Assembly: GCF_023541015.1 (NCBI RefSeq)
Contig: NZ_JALNPR010000003.1
Location: 248,001-312,000, forward strand
DNA from: Marivivens donghaensis
GTDB taxonomy: Bacteria; Pseudomonadota; Alphaproteobacteria; Rhodobacterales; Rhodobacteraceae
Direction of reading: 5' to 3'
Length of the DNA: 64,000 bases
The notes under the pieces were generated by a model. That model worked only from the letters and a program-made list of their open reading frames with translations, had not been told where the DNA came from and searched no databases. A program made the translations under genes and the position numbers. This document shows, one piece after another, positions 18,899 to 29,975 of this stretch. Within the stretch, counting starts at the first letter, position 1; each line of letters starts with the position of its first letter.

Positions 18899-19816
18899 TC
18901 AGGCGACCCGGCTCAGATCAGCGATATTTACACCCACACCTGGCAGACGAGCGGCGATAGAGGCATCGCAGGTGACCCAGCGCCAAGCATCGGGACGTTC
19001 AAACATTGCACGCAACAGTTTGTTGGTCAGGGCGTGGCCCGCACGGTGGCCCGAATACCGACCAAGGATCGGTGCACCTGCCGTATACAAATCACCCAAC
19101 GCATCCAGCATCTTGTGACGCACAGCTTCGTCTTTGTGACGCAGACCACCAGGGCTAAGGATATCGTTTCCTTCAACCACTACAGCGTTTTCCAGCGTGC
19201 CACCCAGCGCAAGACCTGCCGCGTGCATCGCATCGACGTCACGCATACGGCAGAAGGTGCGGCTGTCGCACAACTCACGCACAAAGGCACCATTGGCCAT
19301 GTTCAGCGTCTTTTGCTGTTGGCCAATTGCCGCATCGGGGAATTCAATTTCGAAATCCATCTGGAGCGATGTCGCAGGCGACAGACGCGCAATCGCGTCG
19401 CCGTTTTGCACTTCGATCATGTCCAGAACTTCAATAGCGCGGAGCGGAGCACCCAAACGGTGCAGGCCAGCCGTCACAATCGCACGCACAAACTGTGCCG
19501 CGCTCCCGTCGAGGATCGGAACCTCGGGACCGTCGATTTCACACAGAACGTTGTGAACGCCCGTGCCCGACAGGGCCGCCATAAGATGTTCGATGGTCGA
19601 AACGCTGGTGCCTGCGTCATTGGTCAGACGGGTGTTCAGCGGCTCTTGGATCACGTGATCCCAAAGGGCGGGCATGTCACGATCAGACGCGAGGTCCACA
19701 CGGCGAAACACGATACCATGGCCCGCAGGAGCAGGACGCAAGACAAGCCGTGCTGGTTTGCCCGAATGCAATCCAACGCCATCAAATGTCAGGTCAATGT
19801 TCAGTGTGGTCTGCAC
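18899..19816 (-). CDS. lpxC: UDP-3-O-acyl-N-acetylglucosamine deacetylase
   Basis: 305 residues from the GTG at 19816, the same length as E. coli LpxC; an upstream GTG at 19843 would add nine. Zinc deacetylase of the committed step of lipid A synthesis in the cytoplasm. Visible motifs are GVGLHSG near 13-19, the STIEHLMAAL zinc-His element near 68-78, and RHKMLDALGDL with His/Asp zinc ligands near 230-241. It lies downstream of ftsZ on the same strand, but a terminator separates the two and a probable CtrA site precedes it. Confidence 0.94.
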   Translation of the reverse strand: MQTTLNIDLTFDGVGLHSGKPARLVLRPAPAGHGIVFRRVDLASDRDMPALWDHVIQEPLNTRLTNDAGTSVSTIEHLMAALSGTGVHNVLCEIDGPEVPILDGSAAQFVRAIVTAGLHRLGAPLRAIEVLDMIEVQNGDAIARLSPATSLQMDFEIEFPDAAIGQQQKTLNMANGAFVRELCDSRTFCRMRDVDAMHAAGLALGGTLENAVVVEGNDILSPGGLRHKDEAVRHKMLDALGDLYTAGAPILGRYSGHRAGHALTNKLLRAMFERPDAWRWVTCDASIAARLPGVGVNIADLSRVA

Positions 19817-19914
19817 GTAAATGCGCCTTTTTGTTACTGACACTCATTTAAGACGGGTACCGAGAACCCTCAACTCACTCTTTGCAACGGACTGAAACAT
19901 ATGAAACAGTTTTG

Positions 19915-19929
19915 TTAAACCATTGTTAA
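19915..19929. promoter_or_regulatory. Candidate CtrA-binding site upstream of lpxC
   Basis: TTAA-N7-TTAA, exactly the full CtrA consensus of alphaproteobacteria (TTAA at 19915-19918 and 19926-19929). It is about 100 bp before the lpxC start and just downstream of the ftsZ terminator. Confidence 0.5.
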
Positions 19930-19935
19930 ACAAGC

Positions 19936-19963
19936 AAAAAGGCCGCCCAATCGACGGCCTTTT
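19936..19963 (-). terminator. ftsZ terminator
   Basis: Arms AAAAAGGCCG / CGGCCTTTT around a short loop, ending the ftsZ transcript 20 bp after its stop. The A/T flanks make it symmetrical, so it may act in both directions. Confidence 0.8.
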
Positions 19964-19983
19964 CACTGAATTATGTCAGTTTG

Positions 19984-21537
19984 TTAGTTCGCTTGACGGC
20001 GCAGGAACGCAGGAATCTCGATCCGTTCTTGCTCTGGATCGGCTGCTTTCGCCTCTTCGCGGACCGCGTGCACCTGCGGCTGAGCGCGGGACGGAGCGGG
20101 CTGTGCAGGCTCTGCGTCCGAGTGGCCGGTCATGCGGTTGATCAGGTTGTTGATCCCGAACCCACGACGCGGAGCCTCTGCTTCGGCAGCAGGTGCCGGA
20201 GCGGCAGGCGCTGCAGGGGCGGAAGGCTTACGAACGGCTGCTTCGAGACGTGCAAGTGCCTCTGGCGACGGTGTGCCCGGCGCAGGTGCGCGCGGCGCAA
20301 CGAATGCCTCAGCCGGAGCGAACTGGGTTTCCGGACGCGGCTGGTAAGCCGGCGGCGGAAGGTCGTCTTCGACTTGCGGTTCAAAACCGTCGAAACCGTC
20401 GTCTTGTGCGGTATCTGCTTCGAACGCATCGTCAAACAGAGTGCGGTCGTCAGCAGCGGTCTCTGCAACAGGTGCAGGAGCTGGTTCAGCCGCAGGCATT
20501 TCAGCCGATACGGTCTGGGTCAGCGGAGCCGACATGCTGCGGCGCGGAAGCGGTGCTTCAACTTGGCCGACCGATGCGTCGATGCCTGTCGCAACCACGG
20601 ACACGCGCATTGCGCCGTCCATGTTCGGGTCGAGGGTCGAACCGACGATGATGTTTGCGTCGGGATCGACTTTCTCGCGGATTTTGTTCGCAGCTTCGTC
20701 GAGTTCGAAGAGGGTCAGGTCGTAGCCACCAGTGATGTTGATCAGAACACCACGTGCGCCTTCGAGGCTGATTTCGTCGAGAAGCGGGTTCGCAATCGCC
20801 TGCTCTGCCGCATCGATGGCGCGGTTTTCGCCAGTTGCTTCACCAGTGCCCATCATCGCTTTGCCCATTTCGTCCATCACAGAACGAACGTCAGCAAAGT
20901 CGAGGTTGATCAGGCCCGGACGAACCATCAGGTCGGTCACGCCTTTAACGCCCTGATACAGCACGTCGTCAGCCATTGCGAAGGCTTCGGTAAAGGTGGT
21001 TTTTTCGGTCGCCAGACGGAACAGGTTCTGGTTCGGAATGATGATCAGCGTATCAACAACCTTCTGCAGAGCTTCGACGCCCGCTTCCGCTTGTTTCATG
21101 CGCTTGCCGCCTTCGAACTGGAACGGCTTGGTCACAACGCCAACGGTCAGAACGCCCAGCTCGCGAGCTGCCTGCGCGATGATCGGTGCCGCGCCCGTGC
21201 CCGTTCCACCGCCCATACCAGCGGTGATAAAGCACATGTGCGCGCCAGCCAGATGGTCAACGATCTGCTCGATGCTTTCTTCAGCCGCAGCAGAGCCAAC
21301 CGACGGACGAGCGCCAGCGCCCAGACCTTCGGTGACTTTCAGACCCATCTGGATCTTCGACGCCGATTTCGACTGTTGCAGAGCTTGCGCGTCGGTGTTC
21401 GCAACAACGAACTCCACACCCTCAAGTTCTTTTTCGATCATATTATTGACCGCATTGCCGCCTGCACCGCCAACGCCAAATACGGTAATCCGGGGCTTGA
21501 GCTCTTCTTGCCCGGGCATGGAAAGGTTCAATGCCAT
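19984..21537 (-). CDS. ftsZ: Cell division GTPase FtsZ
   Basis: 517 residues from the ATG at 21537, giving the N-terminus [13 protein letters not shown]; an ORF start at 21582 would add 15 non-family residues. Tubulin-like GTPase that forms the Z ring. Tubulin signature GGGTGTGAA at 109-117; GTPase core to about 320. A long, low-complexity Ala/Pro-rich linker (about 320-500) follows, then the conserved C-terminal peptide [11 protein letters not shown] that binds FtsA and other membrane tethers. The long linker is typical of alphaproteobacteria. A 179-bp gap with a hairpin separates it from ftsA. Confidence 0.97.
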   Translation of the reverse strand: MALNLSMPGQEELKPRITVFGVGGAGGNAVNNMIEKELEGVEFVVANTDAQALQQSKSASKIQMGLKVTEGLGAGARPSVGSAAAEESIEQIVDHLAGAHMCFITAGMGGGTGTGAAPIIAQAARELGVLTVGVVTKPFQFEGGKRMKQAEAGVEALQKVVDTLIIIPNQNLFRLATEKTTFTEAFAMADDVLYQGVKGVTDLMVRPGLINLDFADVRSVMDEMGKAMMGTGEATGENRAIDAAEQAIANPLLDEISLEGARGVLINITGGYDLTLFELDEAANKIREKVDPDANIIVGSTLDPNMDGAMRVSVVATGIDASVGQVEAPLPRRSMSAPLTQTVSAEMPAAEPAPAPVAETAADDRTLFDDAFEADTAQDDGFDGFEPQVEDDLPPPAYQPRPETQFAPAEAFVAPRAPAPGTPSPEALARLEAAVRKPSAPAAPAAPAPAAEAEAPRRGFGINNLINRMTGHSDAEPAQPAPSRAQPQVHAVREEAKAADPEQERIEIPAFLRRQAN

Positions 21538-21645
21538 ACTCTGTCCGCCTGTATGTTTTGGGGCCCGTCCCAAACCGGGCACTCTTCAACTGATTAATCC
21601 ACAGTCTAGCGTGTCAGAATCGCAACGTCACGGGAAAAACGCAGA

Positions 21646-21669
21646 AAACCCGCAAAATATTGCGGGTTT
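21646..21669. repeat. Hairpin in the ftsA-ftsZ gap
   Basis: Ten-base perfect arms AAACCCGCAA / TTGCGGGTTT with a four-base loop. Read in the gene direction it ends in TTTT then C, so it could be a weak terminator/attenuator or an mRNA processing site separating ftsZ from the upstream dcw transcript. Confidence 0.5.
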
Positions 21670-21716
21670 AGTGGGCAAAATCGCTTGATTTGGATGAATC
21701 GGCGAAATCTTGCGTA

Positions 21717-23051
21717 TTACCAGTTGTCCTTGAACCATTTCACCGCGCGTTTGAGCGAACGAGACGGGTAGCTCTCGGTCGGAACCTCGAAATCCCACCA
21801 TTCATCTTGCGGGTGAGCCGCGAACAACGTCAGGCCAACTGCCGCCGCAAATGCTGGGCCTGTTGCGGCCTGCGGAAGCCCCTGAACACGGAGCGGACGA
21901 CCAAGGCGCACTTGTTGACCGAGGATACGGCTGGCCAGCCCGTCCAGACCTGGAATTTGGCTCGCGCCACCTGTCAGGACGATCTGCTGGCTCGGCAGAT
22001 ATTCGAACCCAGCCGCATCAAGGCGCGCACGGGCTTCTTCGAGGATTTCCTCAACACGCGGGCGCATGATGCCGATCAACTCAGCGCGGCTAACGGTGCG
22101 ACGATCACGCTCCCAATCGCCAGTATCGCCACCGATTTCGATCTGCTCGCGGTCGTCCATGCCTGTGGCCACAACGCCGCCATAGAACGTCTTAATCCGT
22201 TCAGCGATCGCGTGAGGAACCTGCAGGCCCATAGAGATATCTTGGGTCACGTGATCCCCGCCCATGCGGACGCTGTCAGCATAGATCATGTGTTTCTTCA
22301 TAAAGATCGACACGCCCGTCGATCCGCCGCCCATATCAATACAGGCGGCACCGAGTTCTTGTTCGTCCTCAACCAGCGACGAAATCCCCGACACATAGGC
22401 CGACGACGCAATACCAGCGAGTTCGAGGTCACAGCGGCGGATGCACTGGAACAGGTTCTGCATCGCTGCGGCATCGACCGACAGCAGGTGCATATCGGTG
22501 GACAGCACGTTACCCGCATGACCACGCGGATCGGACATGCCAGTGCGGTGATCGAGGTTAAAGTTGATCGGCTGCGCGTGAAGCACCTCGCGCCCTTCGC
22601 CCAGATCAGGCATATCGCAGGCCGCCAGGACGCGACCGATATCTTCGCCCGAAACGACCTCGCCGTTCACATTCACGTCGCCCGCAAGGCCATAGGACCG
22701 TGGACGCGCACCCGACAGACAAGCGATCACGTGGTCCACACGGACGCCAGCCATCTTTTGCGCGGCCTGAACAGCCGTGCGAATGGCGCGTTCGGTTTCC
22801 TGCATCGCGTCCACTTCACCAAAGCGAACGCCGCGCGAACGGGTGGTCGCGGCGCCGATCACTCGGAACGACGACTGACCAGCGAGAGAACCCACACCGT
22901 CTTCACCACGGCTACGTTCTGGACCATCGAACCGCAGAACGAGACACGCCACCTTGGAGGTGCCGACGTCAAGAATAGCGATCAATCCCCGTTGGAGAGC
23001 GGCCTTACGCATGTTGCGCATTGCACGTTGGGTTTCATAAAGCTGCTTCAT
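21717..23051 (-). CDS. ftsA: Cell division protein FtsA
   Basis: 444 residues. Actin-fold ATPase that ties FtsZ filaments to the inner membrane and recruits later division proteins. The N-terminal phosphate loop AILDVGTSKVACLV is near 25-38, the DMGGGSTGVSIF phosphate-2 element near 215-226, and LTGGASQIPGL near 360-370. The C-terminal end is rich in Arg/Lys and Trp (KRAVKWFKDNW), consistent with the membrane-targeting amphipathic helix. The start shares one base with the ftsQ stop (TAATG), indicating translational coupling. Confidence 0.96.
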   Translation of the reverse strand: MKQLYETQRAMRNMRKAALQRGLIAILDVGTSKVACLVLRFDGPERSRGEDGVGSLAGQSSFRVIGAATTRSRGVRFGEVDAMQETERAIRTAVQAAQKMAGVRVDHVIACLSGARPRSYGLAGDVNVNGEVVSGEDIGRVLAACDMPDLGEGREVLHAQPINFNLDHRTGMSDPRGHAGNVLSTDMHLLSVDAAAMQNLFQCIRRCDLELAGIASSAYVSGISSLVEDEQELGAACIDMGGGSTGVSIFMKKHMIYADSVRMGGDHVTQDISMGLQVPHAIAERIKTFYGGVVATGMDDREQIEIGGDTGDWERDRRTVSRAELIGIMRPRVEEILEEARARLDAAGFEYLPSQQIVLTGGASQIPGLDGLASRILGQQVRLGRPLRVQGLPQAATGPAFAAAVGLTLFAAHPQDEWWDFEVPTESYPSRSLKRAVKWFKDNW

Positions 23052-23944
23052 TAGTTACCGGCCCCTGATACGTCTGCATTTATTCGGCGCATTTCAGCAG
23101 CGCCGCTTTCTCCCAACCGCAAGGTCGGTCGGTCTTTGTTCCGCATGTCGACAACAGCGACATCGCGTTCGAGTAGATCTTGGGTTTGGCTCATCACAAC
23201 GACCCGCTCAAAGGATGTCACGGCATCAGTTTCGGGCAGCAAAATGCGCTGATCCCGATCCAAAACCACATCCCAGCGGCGTTCGCCCATCCGCACCAAA
23301 CCACGCACCCGCGGGGCCACAGGGCCAGCGGCTGCAAATATCGACATCGCCTCGGTCAGGGCATCTTTTGCCCCATCGCCAGCGATCAACGGCAACTCAG
23401 CGCGATCCCCACGCGATTGCACATCAGCAATCACGCGCCCGCTCGCGTCCACGAGGTGCAGCGCCTCACCCTGACGCCAAATGGCTACAGGCACACGCGG
23501 CGTGACGAGCACTTGAAGAATTCCGCCTGGTTTGATCCGCAGGGTCGCGCGTTCTACTACAGCGACCTCTTCAACGCGACGACGCCCCTCTTCGAGGTCG
23601 AGGTCAAACGAGGACACAGGGAAATTGTAGTTCAGCACGCTGCGGATCGCAGTCGCAGTCTCGGTGTCCACGCCATCAACCGCCATGGCCGAGAGCATGA
23701 ACTCGGGCCGCTGCTGAAAACTGCGCACCATGTCGTTGTAACCGTCCGAGATCGCCTGACGACGATCCCCGTCCATCACGTAAATCCCGACCAGAGCTGA
23801 AACCATCAGCACAGGCAGGCCCGTGCGGATCAGACGCCGATAGATCGGCGTCAGCATCCAACGTTCATAGCGATACTGCCACTTGGACGGTGACGGATCG
23901 TGGCGCATGCCGTGGGGTTCGCGTTGGCCGATTAGCGGTCGCAT
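23051..23944 (-). CDS. ftsQ: Cell division protein FtsQ
   Basis: 297 residues from the ATG at 23944, which has a GGAGG site 8 bp upstream; an ATG at 23965 is in frame but lacks one. Bitopic division protein of the FtsQLB complex. Cytoplasmic basic N-terminus, one membrane helix (about residues 40-58), then a POTRA domain and beta domain in the periplasm. It overlaps the 3' end of ddl by 13 bp and ftsA by 1 bp. Confidence 0.93.
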   Translation of the reverse strand: MRPLIGQREPHGMRHDPSPSKWQYRYERWMLTPIYRRLIRTGLPVLMVSALVGIYVMDGDRRQAISDGYNDMVRSFQQRPEFMLSAMAVDGVDTETATAIRSVLNYNFPVSSFDLDLEEGRRRVEEVAVVERATLRIKPGGILQVLVTPRVPVAIWRQGEALHLVDASGRVIADVQSRGDRAELPLIAGDGAKDALTEAMSIFAAAGPVAPRVRGLVRMGERRWDVVLDRDQRILLPETDAVTSFERVVVMSQTQDLLERDVAVVDMRNKDRPTLRLGESGAAEMRRINADVSGAGN

Positions 23945-24846
23945 GTTGCGTCCTCCACCAGCCATTTGCAGAGCGACGGGAAATCAACGCCAGCATGCGC
24001 AGCCTGTTCAGGCGCAAGCGACGTAGGCGTCATCCCCGGTTGGGTATTCGTCTCAAGAAGGATCAGACCGTCCAGACCACGTGCCTCATCCCAACGGAAA
24101 TCCGTGCGCGACAACCCACGACAGCCAAGCGCCTGATGCGCCCGAACAGCGTAATCGAGGCAGGCCTCGTAAATCTCTGCAGGGATATCGGCGGGGATCA
24201 CATGGCGCGATCCGCCCGTCGTATATTTCGCGGTGTAATCATACCAGCCGTCAGTAATAATGTCGGTCACGCCGAGCGCCCGATCCCCCATCACTGCCGT
24301 TGTCAATTCACGACCGGGAACAAAGGCTTCGACCATCAGAACGTCAGGCATATCGTCGGACAGGTCAGGCGGCGTGTTCGCACCCTCTTGGACGATATAA
24401 ACCCCGACAGAGGAGCCTTCGTTATAGGGTTTCACGACATAAGGCGCAGGCATCACATGGCGCGACGCCACCTCAGCCTTGGTCGCGAGGATACTTTCCA
24501 CAACAGGCAAACCAGCCGCACGATAAGCCGCCTTGGTCTTCTCTTTGTCCATCGCGAGGGCCGACGCCAACACGCCAGAATGGGTGTAAGGGATACGCAG
24601 CCATTCGAGCAGACCTTGGACGCAACCGTCCTCGCCCCAACGGCCATGCAGAGCATTGAACACAACATCAGGACGTTCCGCATCAAGGCGTGCCGCCAAA
24701 TCGGCGCCCGCATCAATCGCGATTGTCTGGAACCCAGCAGCCTGTAGCGCGGCGACACACTCCTTGCCGGACGAGAGGGACACCTCACGTTCCGCCGACG
24801 GTCCACCCATCAACACAGCCACTTTTGGGTTTGTCCTGCCCGACAT
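23932..24846 (-). CDS. ddl: D-alanine--D-alanine ligase
   Basis: 304 residues from the ATG at 24846 ([15 protein letters not shown]); the open frame extends to 24891. ATP-grasp enzyme that makes D-Ala-D-Ala for the peptidoglycan stem peptide. The Ser/Glu N-terminal substrate motif [11 protein letters not shown] is near 13-23 and [19 protein letters not shown] near 64-82. The C-terminal metal/phosphate block has [19 protein letters not shown] lies about 11 bp before the start. It is separated from murB by about 85 bp, one of the larger gaps in the cluster. Confidence 0.95.
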   Translation of the reverse strand: MSGRTNPKVAVLMGGPSAEREVSLSSGKECVAALQAAGFQTIAIDAGADLAARLDAERPDVVFNALHGRWGEDGCVQGLLEWLRIPYTHSGVLASALAMDKEKTKAAYRAAGLPVVESILATKAEVASRHVMPAPYVVKPYNEGSSVGVYIVQEGANTPPDLSDDMPDVLMVEAFVPGRELTTAVMGDRALGVTDIITDGWYDYTAKYTTGGSRHVIPADIPAEIYEACLDYAVRAHQALGCRGLSRTDFRWDEARGLDGLILLETNTQPGMTPTSLAPEQAAHAGVDFPSLCKWLVEDATCDR

Positions 24847-24930
24847 TCCCTCTGCCTCACCTGCGTGTCTTTGCGACACGTCTGTTTTCAAAATGTCCGC
24901 CCCGTTTTCGGGTGTCGAACTGCCTGTAAT

Positions 24931-25875
24931 TTAGTCTTGGAAATCAGAGGCCGGCTCTCCGACCCTCATGATTTCCCATTCTAGCGTTATTCCACTGGAA
25001 TCGTAAACCTTTTTCCGCACGTCCTCGCCCAATCCTTCGAGATCGGCAGCCGTCGCCCCGCCCGCGTTGGTCAAGAAATTGGAATGTTTGACGTTCATGA
25101 TCGCGCCACCACGGGTCGCACCACGCATTCCCGCGTCGTCAATCACCTTCCACGCCTTCAGATCGTGGCTGTCATCCGCCTGCCCTGTTGAAGAATAACC
25201 GACAGGATTTCGAAAGGTCGACCCAGCGGTTCTGTCCTTTGTGGGTTGGGTTTCGTCGCGTTTTTGCAGCTGCGCGTCCATCTTTGCGGCCAGCGCATCT
25301 GGATCACCCGCAACGCCGTCAAACACCGCACCAACGATCACCGCACCCTCGGCCAGATCGGACTGACGGTAGCGCAGGTTCAGCGCCTCAGCAGGGAGCG
25401 TTTCGCGACGACCGTTCCGATGGATCACGTCCACGCTGCGCAAATAATCGCTCACGTACTCGCCGTAACAGCCCGCATTCATCCGAACAGCGCCACCGAT
25501 GGACCCCGGAATGGTGCGCAAGAAGGTCAGGTTAACCCCGTTTTCCGCCGCCCGACGCGCCACATGCGCATCAAGAGCCGCGGCACCCGCGCGGACCTCT
25601 GTCCCGTCAACCTCAATCCCGTTGAATCCACGACCCAAACGGATCACAACGCCCCGAATACCGCCGTCGCGCACGATCAGGTTCGATCCGACACCCATCG
25701 CAAAGACAGGCACCACTGGGTCAAGAGCCGCTAAAAACTCGGCCAGATCATCAGCATCGGCAGGCTGGAACAACACATCCGCGGGACCGCCCACGCGCAT
25801 CCACGTCAGCTCTGCCAACGAACGGTTTTCGGTCAATGTGCCGCGCACAGGGGGGAGATCAAAATCAAGCGTCAT
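24931..25875 (-). CDS. murB: UDP-N-acetylenolpyruvoylglucosamine reductase
   Basis: 314 residues. FAD enzyme reducing UDP-GlcNAc-enolpyruvate to UDP-MurNAc with NADPH. FAD-binding motifs are [12 protein letters not shown] near 24-35, [12 protein letters not shown] near 62-73 and the [17 protein letters not shown] stretch near 121-137. The catalytic Ser is in the AGSTFRNP segment near 225. The C-terminal conserved Glu lies in the final LEWEIMRVG. It is the type II-like short form common in alphaproteobacteria. It is separated from the DUF2484 gene by about 9 bp. Confidence 0.95.
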   Translation of the reverse strand: MTLDFDLPPVRGTLTENRSLAELTWMRVGGPADVLFQPADADDLAEFLAALDPVVPVFAMGVGSNLIVRDGGIRGVVIRLGRGFNGIEVDGTEVRAGAAALDAHVARRAAENGVNLTFLRTIPGSIGGAVRMNAGCYGEYVSDYLRSVDVIHRNGRRETLPAEALNLRYRQSDLAEGAVIVGAVFDGVAGDPDALAAKMDAQLQKRDETQPTKDRTAGSTFRNPVGYSSTGQADDSHDLKAWKVIDDAGMRGATRGGAIMNVKHSNFLTNAGGATAADLEGLGEDVRKKVYDSSGITLEWEIMRVGEPASDFQD

Positions 25876-25884
25876 ACGCGCGGT

Positions 25885-26151
25885 TTACCTATTCAACACA
25901 CGACTGCCAAGCCGCAGGACCCAGCGCCAAGCATAATACAATGGCCAACGCAGCACCGATCCAGAGGCCGCCAGCGCGACCAAACCAATCAGCACCCCGT
26001 TTTCGAAAAAGACCCAAACCAAAATGGGGGCACCAGTCGCGATCAGGAAATAGGCCCGCGACCAGTGGTTATCTTTGCTCGGCAAAAGCGCCGCGAGATT
26101 GGCCGCAAATAGCCAAACGCAAATCGCTATGACCGACGCGCTGAGCGTCAC
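25885..26151 (-). CDS. DUF2484 small membrane protein
   Basis: 88 residues with three hydrophobic segments (about 4-22, 33-50 and 52-66) and a basic C-terminus. DUF2484 proteins are short membrane proteins of Rhodobacterales of unknown function. It begins with GTG, overlapping the murC stop by 4 bp (GTGA), and murB follows 9 bp later. It is therefore cotranslated within the murein cluster; a link to envelope synthesis is inferred from position only. Confidence 0.8.
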   Translation of the reverse strand: MTLSASVIAICVWLFAANLAALLPSKDNHWSRAYFLIATGAPILVWVFFENGVLIGLVALAASGSVLRWPLYYAWRWVLRLGSRVLNR

Positions 26152-27548
26152 GCCTTCATCCGCTCGGGCAGGTTATTCGCCCAAGTGCTGATCGTCCCTG
26201 CCCCGAGGCAGACAACCATATCACCGGGACGCGCCTGTTCGCGAACCAGACGCTCCAGATCTTCTTCAGAGATCAGGGCGCGCGCGTGACGGTGACCGTG
26301 GCGGATCAAACCAGCGACGAGGTCATCACGACTCGCGCCTTCAATCGGTTGCTCGCCCGCCGCATAAACCTCAGCGATGGCGACGACATCGGCCTCGTTA
26401 AAGCAGGAACAGAAATCTTCGAACAGCGAGGACAAGCGGCTGTAACGGTGTGGCTGGTGCACGGCAATCACGCGGCCATCACAAGCCTGACGCGCGGCCT
26501 TGAGCACGGCGGCGATTTCGACGGGGTGGTGACCGTAGTCGTCAATGATGGTCACGCCACCGAGGACTTCACCCACCTTGGTAAAGCGACGATTTACGCC
26601 GCCAAACTTGGCCAGTGCCTCGCGGATTTCGTCCTTTTTCATGCCGAGGTGACGTGCAACCGCGACCGCAGACAGCGCGTTCGATACGTTGTGATCCCCC
26701 GGCATCGGCAAGGTGCAACCTTCGATGACGTCGTCCTCGACCTGAAGCGCCACGTCAAAATGCGCGACACCCGCTTTGTAATGCAGGTTGATCGCACGGA
26801 CATCGGCCTGCGTGTTGAACCCATAGGTGATCACGCGGCGGTCAGTGATTTTACCGACGAGCGACTGAACCTCGGGGTGATCGGTGCAGCACACAGCCAC
26901 GCCATAAAACGGGATGTTCGAGACGAAATCGTAAAACCCTTTGCGCAGGTTTTCGATGCTACCCCAGTGCTCCATATGCTCTGGGTCGATGTTGGTCACA
27001 ATCGCGATGGTCGCAGGCAGGCGGTTAAAGGTGCCGTCAGATTCATCCGCCTCGACCACCATCCATTCGCCTTCGCCCACACGAGCGTTCGACCCGTATG
27101 CGTGAATGATCCCGCCATTCACGACAGTCGGGTCAAAGTTACCGTGATCCAACAGCGCAGACACCATCGTGGTGGTCGTCGTTTTTCCGTGCGTACCCGC
27201 AACAGCGACGTTCGATTTCAGACGCATCAACTCTGCCAGCATCTCCGCGCGGCGCACAATCGGCAGGCCACGACGGCGGGCTTCGTCCAATTCAGGGTTA
27301 CCCGGTTTGATCGCCGAGGAGATCACAACGACCTGCGCGTCTTTGAGGTTTTCGGCGGCCTGACCTTCGAAAATGGTCGCGCCCATGCCTGCCAAACGAT
27401 CTGTGATCTTTGACGTTTTTGCGTCCGACCCCTGCACCGTGTAGCCAAAGTTCACCAAAACTTCGGCGATGCCAGACATACCGATGCCGCCAATCCCGAC
27501 AAAATGGATGGCACCGACATCAATGGGCAGTTTGGTTGCAGAGTTCAT
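26148..27548 (-). CDS. murC: UDP-N-acetylmuramate--L-alanine ligase
   Basis: 466 residues. Adds L-Ala to UDP-MurNAc. N-terminal Rossmann-type [14 protein letters not shown] near 16-29, ATP P-loop GTHGKTT at 118-124, central EADESDGTF near 174-182 and the C-terminal YGHHPVEI near 347-354, all typical of MurC. It is followed by DUF2484 (4-bp overlap), and murG lies 17 bp upstream. Confidence 0.97.
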   Translation of the reverse strand: MNSATKLPIDVGAIHFVGIGGIGMSGIAEVLVNFGYTVQGSDAKTSKITDRLAGMGATIFEGQAAENLKDAQVVVISSAIKPGNPELDEARRRGLPIVRRAEMLAELMRLKSNVAVAGTHGKTTTTTMVSALLDHGNFDPTVVNGGIIHAYGSNARVGEGEWMVVEADESDGTFNRLPATIAIVTNIDPEHMEHWGSIENLRKGFYDFVSNIPFYGVAVCCTDHPEVQSLVGKITDRRVITYGFNTQADVRAINLHYKAGVAHFDVALQVEDDVIEGCTLPMPGDHNVSNALSAVAVARHLGMKKDEIREALAKFGGVNRRFTKVGEVLGGVTIIDDYGHHPVEIAAVLKAARQACDGRVIAVHQPHRYSRLSSLFEDFCSCFNEADVVAIAEVYAAGEQPIEGASRDDLVAGLIRHGHRHARALISEEDLERLVREQARPGDMVVCLGAGTISTWANNLPERMKA

Positions 27549-27565
27549 ATCGTTCGTCTTTCTTA

Positions 27566-28654
27566 TTATTTAACCGCCAGTTCTTCGACCAGCGTCACCA
27601 AGCGCTCTGTCGCATCCGGCAAGCCGCATGACAAGGCCGCCGCCGCCATTTGCGCGGCACCTTGCGCATTCGACAGAATGAGTTCGATCTGAGCCGAGAG
27701 GCTCTCTTCCGAGACCTGAGATTCAGGCATCAGGATCGCCGCACCAGCATCAGACAGACCCCGTGCGTTTGCTGTCTGGTGATCCGCTGTCGCCGCCGCA
27801 AAGGGGATCAGGATCGCAGGGCGTCCGATGACGGAAATATCCGCGACAGAGGACGCACCAGAACGGCTGATAACCAGCTGCGCTTCGGCCATCCGTTCGG
27901 GAATATCGGTAAAGAATGGCTGCACGTCGGCCTTGATCCCAGATTGGGCATAGGCTGACTGAACGCGCTCCATATCTTCGGGACGGGCCTGATGGGACAC
28001 ACGTACGAAACGGCGGATGGCATCGGGGAGCGCTGCAATCGCTGCAGGCACCGCATCAGACAGAATGCGAGCGCCCTGACTGCCACCGATCACAAGAATG
28101 GACATCGGGTAATCGCCTGGCGCGATGTATCCCGCCCCTGCCCGCGCAAGGACCGCACCGCGCACGGGGTTCCCCGTGTGTTCTCCATCCACCCCTTCGG
28201 GCAAAGTGGTCGGCCATGTGCCACACGCGATCTTAGTCACACGTTTTGCAAAGACTGTGTTCACACGCCCCAACACACCGTTTTGTTCGTGGATCATCCG
28301 AGGACGGCGCAAGATCATCGCAGCCGCCATCGCAGGGATCGACGGATAGCCGCCAAAGCCAACAACCATCGCAGGTCTATCCCGCAACATACGCAACAGA
28401 GCCGACAGAACACCGCCCGCGATTTTGAACGGCACCAGCGCCTTAGCCGCAGCACCGCCACGCGCGAAGGTCGCACTGCCCAGTTCGATCACCTCGACCG
28501 CATCAGGGAAACCGCCAGCATAACGCGCACCACGCGCATCGGTCGTCAGTTGAACACGCCAGCCTTTGGCCAGCATCGCTTCGGCGAGGGCTTGGGCTGG
28601 GAACATATGCCCCCCAGTCCCCCCCGCAGCGATTACGAGTAAAGGTTTAGCCAT
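27566..28654 (-). CDS. murG: UDP-GlcNAc:lipid I N-acetylglucosaminyltransferase
   Basis: 362 residues. GT28 enzyme that makes lipid II on the cytoplasmic face of the inner membrane. N-terminal G-loop [10 protein letters not shown] at 11-20, GGYPS near 99-103, the second G-loop GGSQGAR near 190-196, and a C-terminal sugar-nucleotide pocket with [10 protein letters not shown] and [10 protein letters not shown]. The start shares one base with the ftsW stop (TAATG). Confidence 0.96.
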   Translation of the reverse strand: MAKPLLVIAAGGTGGHMFPAQALAEAMLAKGWRVQLTTDARGARYAGGFPDAVEVIELGSATFARGGAAAKALVPFKIAGGVLSALLRMLRDRPAMVVGFGGYPSIPAMAAAMILRRPRMIHEQNGVLGRVNTVFAKRVTKIACGTWPTTLPEGVDGEHTGNPVRGAVLARAGAGYIAPGDYPMSILVIGGSQGARILSDAVPAAIAALPDAIRRFVRVSHQARPEDMERVQSAYAQSGIKADVQPFFTDIPERMAEAQLVISRSGASSVADISVIGRPAILIPFAAATADHQTANARGLSDAGAAILMPESQVSEESLSAQIELILSNAQGAAQMAAAALSCGLPDATERLVTLVEELAVK

Positions 28655-29820
28655 TATCGCCCCCGACGGCTAAAGATATCACCAATTTGGCCCTGCGGTC
28701 GCGACCGCGTGAAGGCCAAAAGCATCCCCATCACAATGCCCGATGCAATCACCGACGACCCGCCATAGGACACGAACGGAAGCGTCATCCCCTTGGCTGG
28801 GAGCAGACGCACCGCAACACCCATGTTGATCATCGCCTGAACCGAGAACATGCAGGCAAGGCCCGTGCCCGCCAAACGAATGAACGGATCACGTTCTTTG
28901 GACAGACGGTGCAGCGAACGGATCACCACAGCCGCGTAAAGTGCTACCACCAGCAGAACCAGCACAAGACCGTATTCTTCGGCGGCAACCGCGATGATAA
29001 AATCGGTATGCGCGTCAGGCAGGCTCATCTTGACCTGACCTTCGCCGACACCGACGCCGAACAGGCCGCCTTCACGGATCGCGTTGGTCGCGTAACCCAG
29101 CTGCGTTCGCGGATCGACCTCGGGGTTCAGGAACCCGTCGATACGACGCGCAAAGTGTTCAGAATTCATATAGGCAAAGGACCCCGCAAGGGTCGTCATC
29201 CCAGCCACGCCCACCAGCAACAGCATCGGCGCACCAGCCACGAAATAGATCACGCACCAGCCAAAGAGCACCAACGACGCCTGACCAAAGTCAGGCTGCA
29301 GCGCGAGGATCAAAACGATCGCTGCGGTGAGAATAAAGGAATAGAGTTTACCCGGAGGGCCACCGATATCTTGGCTCGCAGACATCAGCCAAGCCGCAAC
29401 CACAATAAACCCAGGCTTGAGGAACTCGGACGGCTGCACCGACAGGCCACCCAGCGACAACCAGCGTACAGCGCCCTTGCCAAAATCGGTCCCGATAAAC
29501 GGCAGCGCCAGCACAGCAACGAACGCCGCGATAAAGCCCAAAGTCGCCAGACGGCGCACCACTTTCGGCGTCATCATCGAGGTAACGAACATCACGATCA
29601 TCGCAAGGCCGCCGAATTGGGCCTGCTTGATCACGTAATAGAACGGCTCTTTATCGTTGCGTTCAGCAAGCGGAGGAGAGGCCGCAAGCCCTAGCAACAG
29701 CCCAATGGCAAACAAGGCCAGAACGCAGGACAGCGTCCATTTATCAATCGCACGCCACCACCGTGGGAGGATGGGATCGCCGGTTTGCACCGGAATCGAT
29801 CCATAGACCATCTCTGTCAT
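28654..29820 (-). CDS. ftsW: Lipid II polymerase FtsW
   Basis: 388 residues. SEDS-family septal glycosyltransferase paired with FtsI. About ten membrane helices; the family motif near residues 176-183 ([12 protein letters not shown]-like) and the conserved loop with a functional Glu/Asp ([16 protein letters not shown]) are visible. It is the first gene of the downstream half of the dcw cluster. Its start faces the divergent flavoprotein gene across 155 bp, so a promoter for ftsW-murG-murC probably lies there. Confidence 0.95.
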   Translation of the reverse strand: MTEMVYGSIPVQTGDPILPRWWRAIDKWTLSCVLALFAIGLLLGLAASPPLAERNDKEPFYYVIKQAQFGGLAMIVMFVTSMMTPKVVRRLATLGFIAAFVAVLALPFIGTDFGKGAVRWLSLGGLSVQPSEFLKPGFIVVAAWLMSASQDIGGPPGKLYSFILTAAIVLILALQPDFGQASLVLFGWCVIYFVAGAPMLLLVGVAGMTTLAGSFAYMNSEHFARRIDGFLNPEVDPRTQLGYATNAIREGGLFGVGVGEGQVKMSLPDAHTDFIIAVAAEEYGLVLVLLVVALYAAVVIRSLHRLSKERDPFIRLAGTGLACMFSVQAMINMGVAVRLLPAKGMTLPFVSYGGSSVIASGIVMGMLLAFTRSRPQGQIGDIFSRRGR

Positions 29821-29975
29821 GGAACTCTTACCGCTATCTGCCTCTACATCGTCCGTTTGCCGGATCTGACGTTGATACTAATCAGAGCCCTCTAAAAAGG
29901 CCAGCAAAATAAGCTGAATCGGCGGATTCCTTCTGACCACTTGCACGATCAGTCAAAAGCCGTCAGGGAAGGCAC

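Noticed and set aside
19981-21597. 538-residue plus-strand open frame opposite ftsZ
   Set aside because: Shadow; Arg/Cys-rich with no domain, while the minus strand encodes a complete FtsZ.
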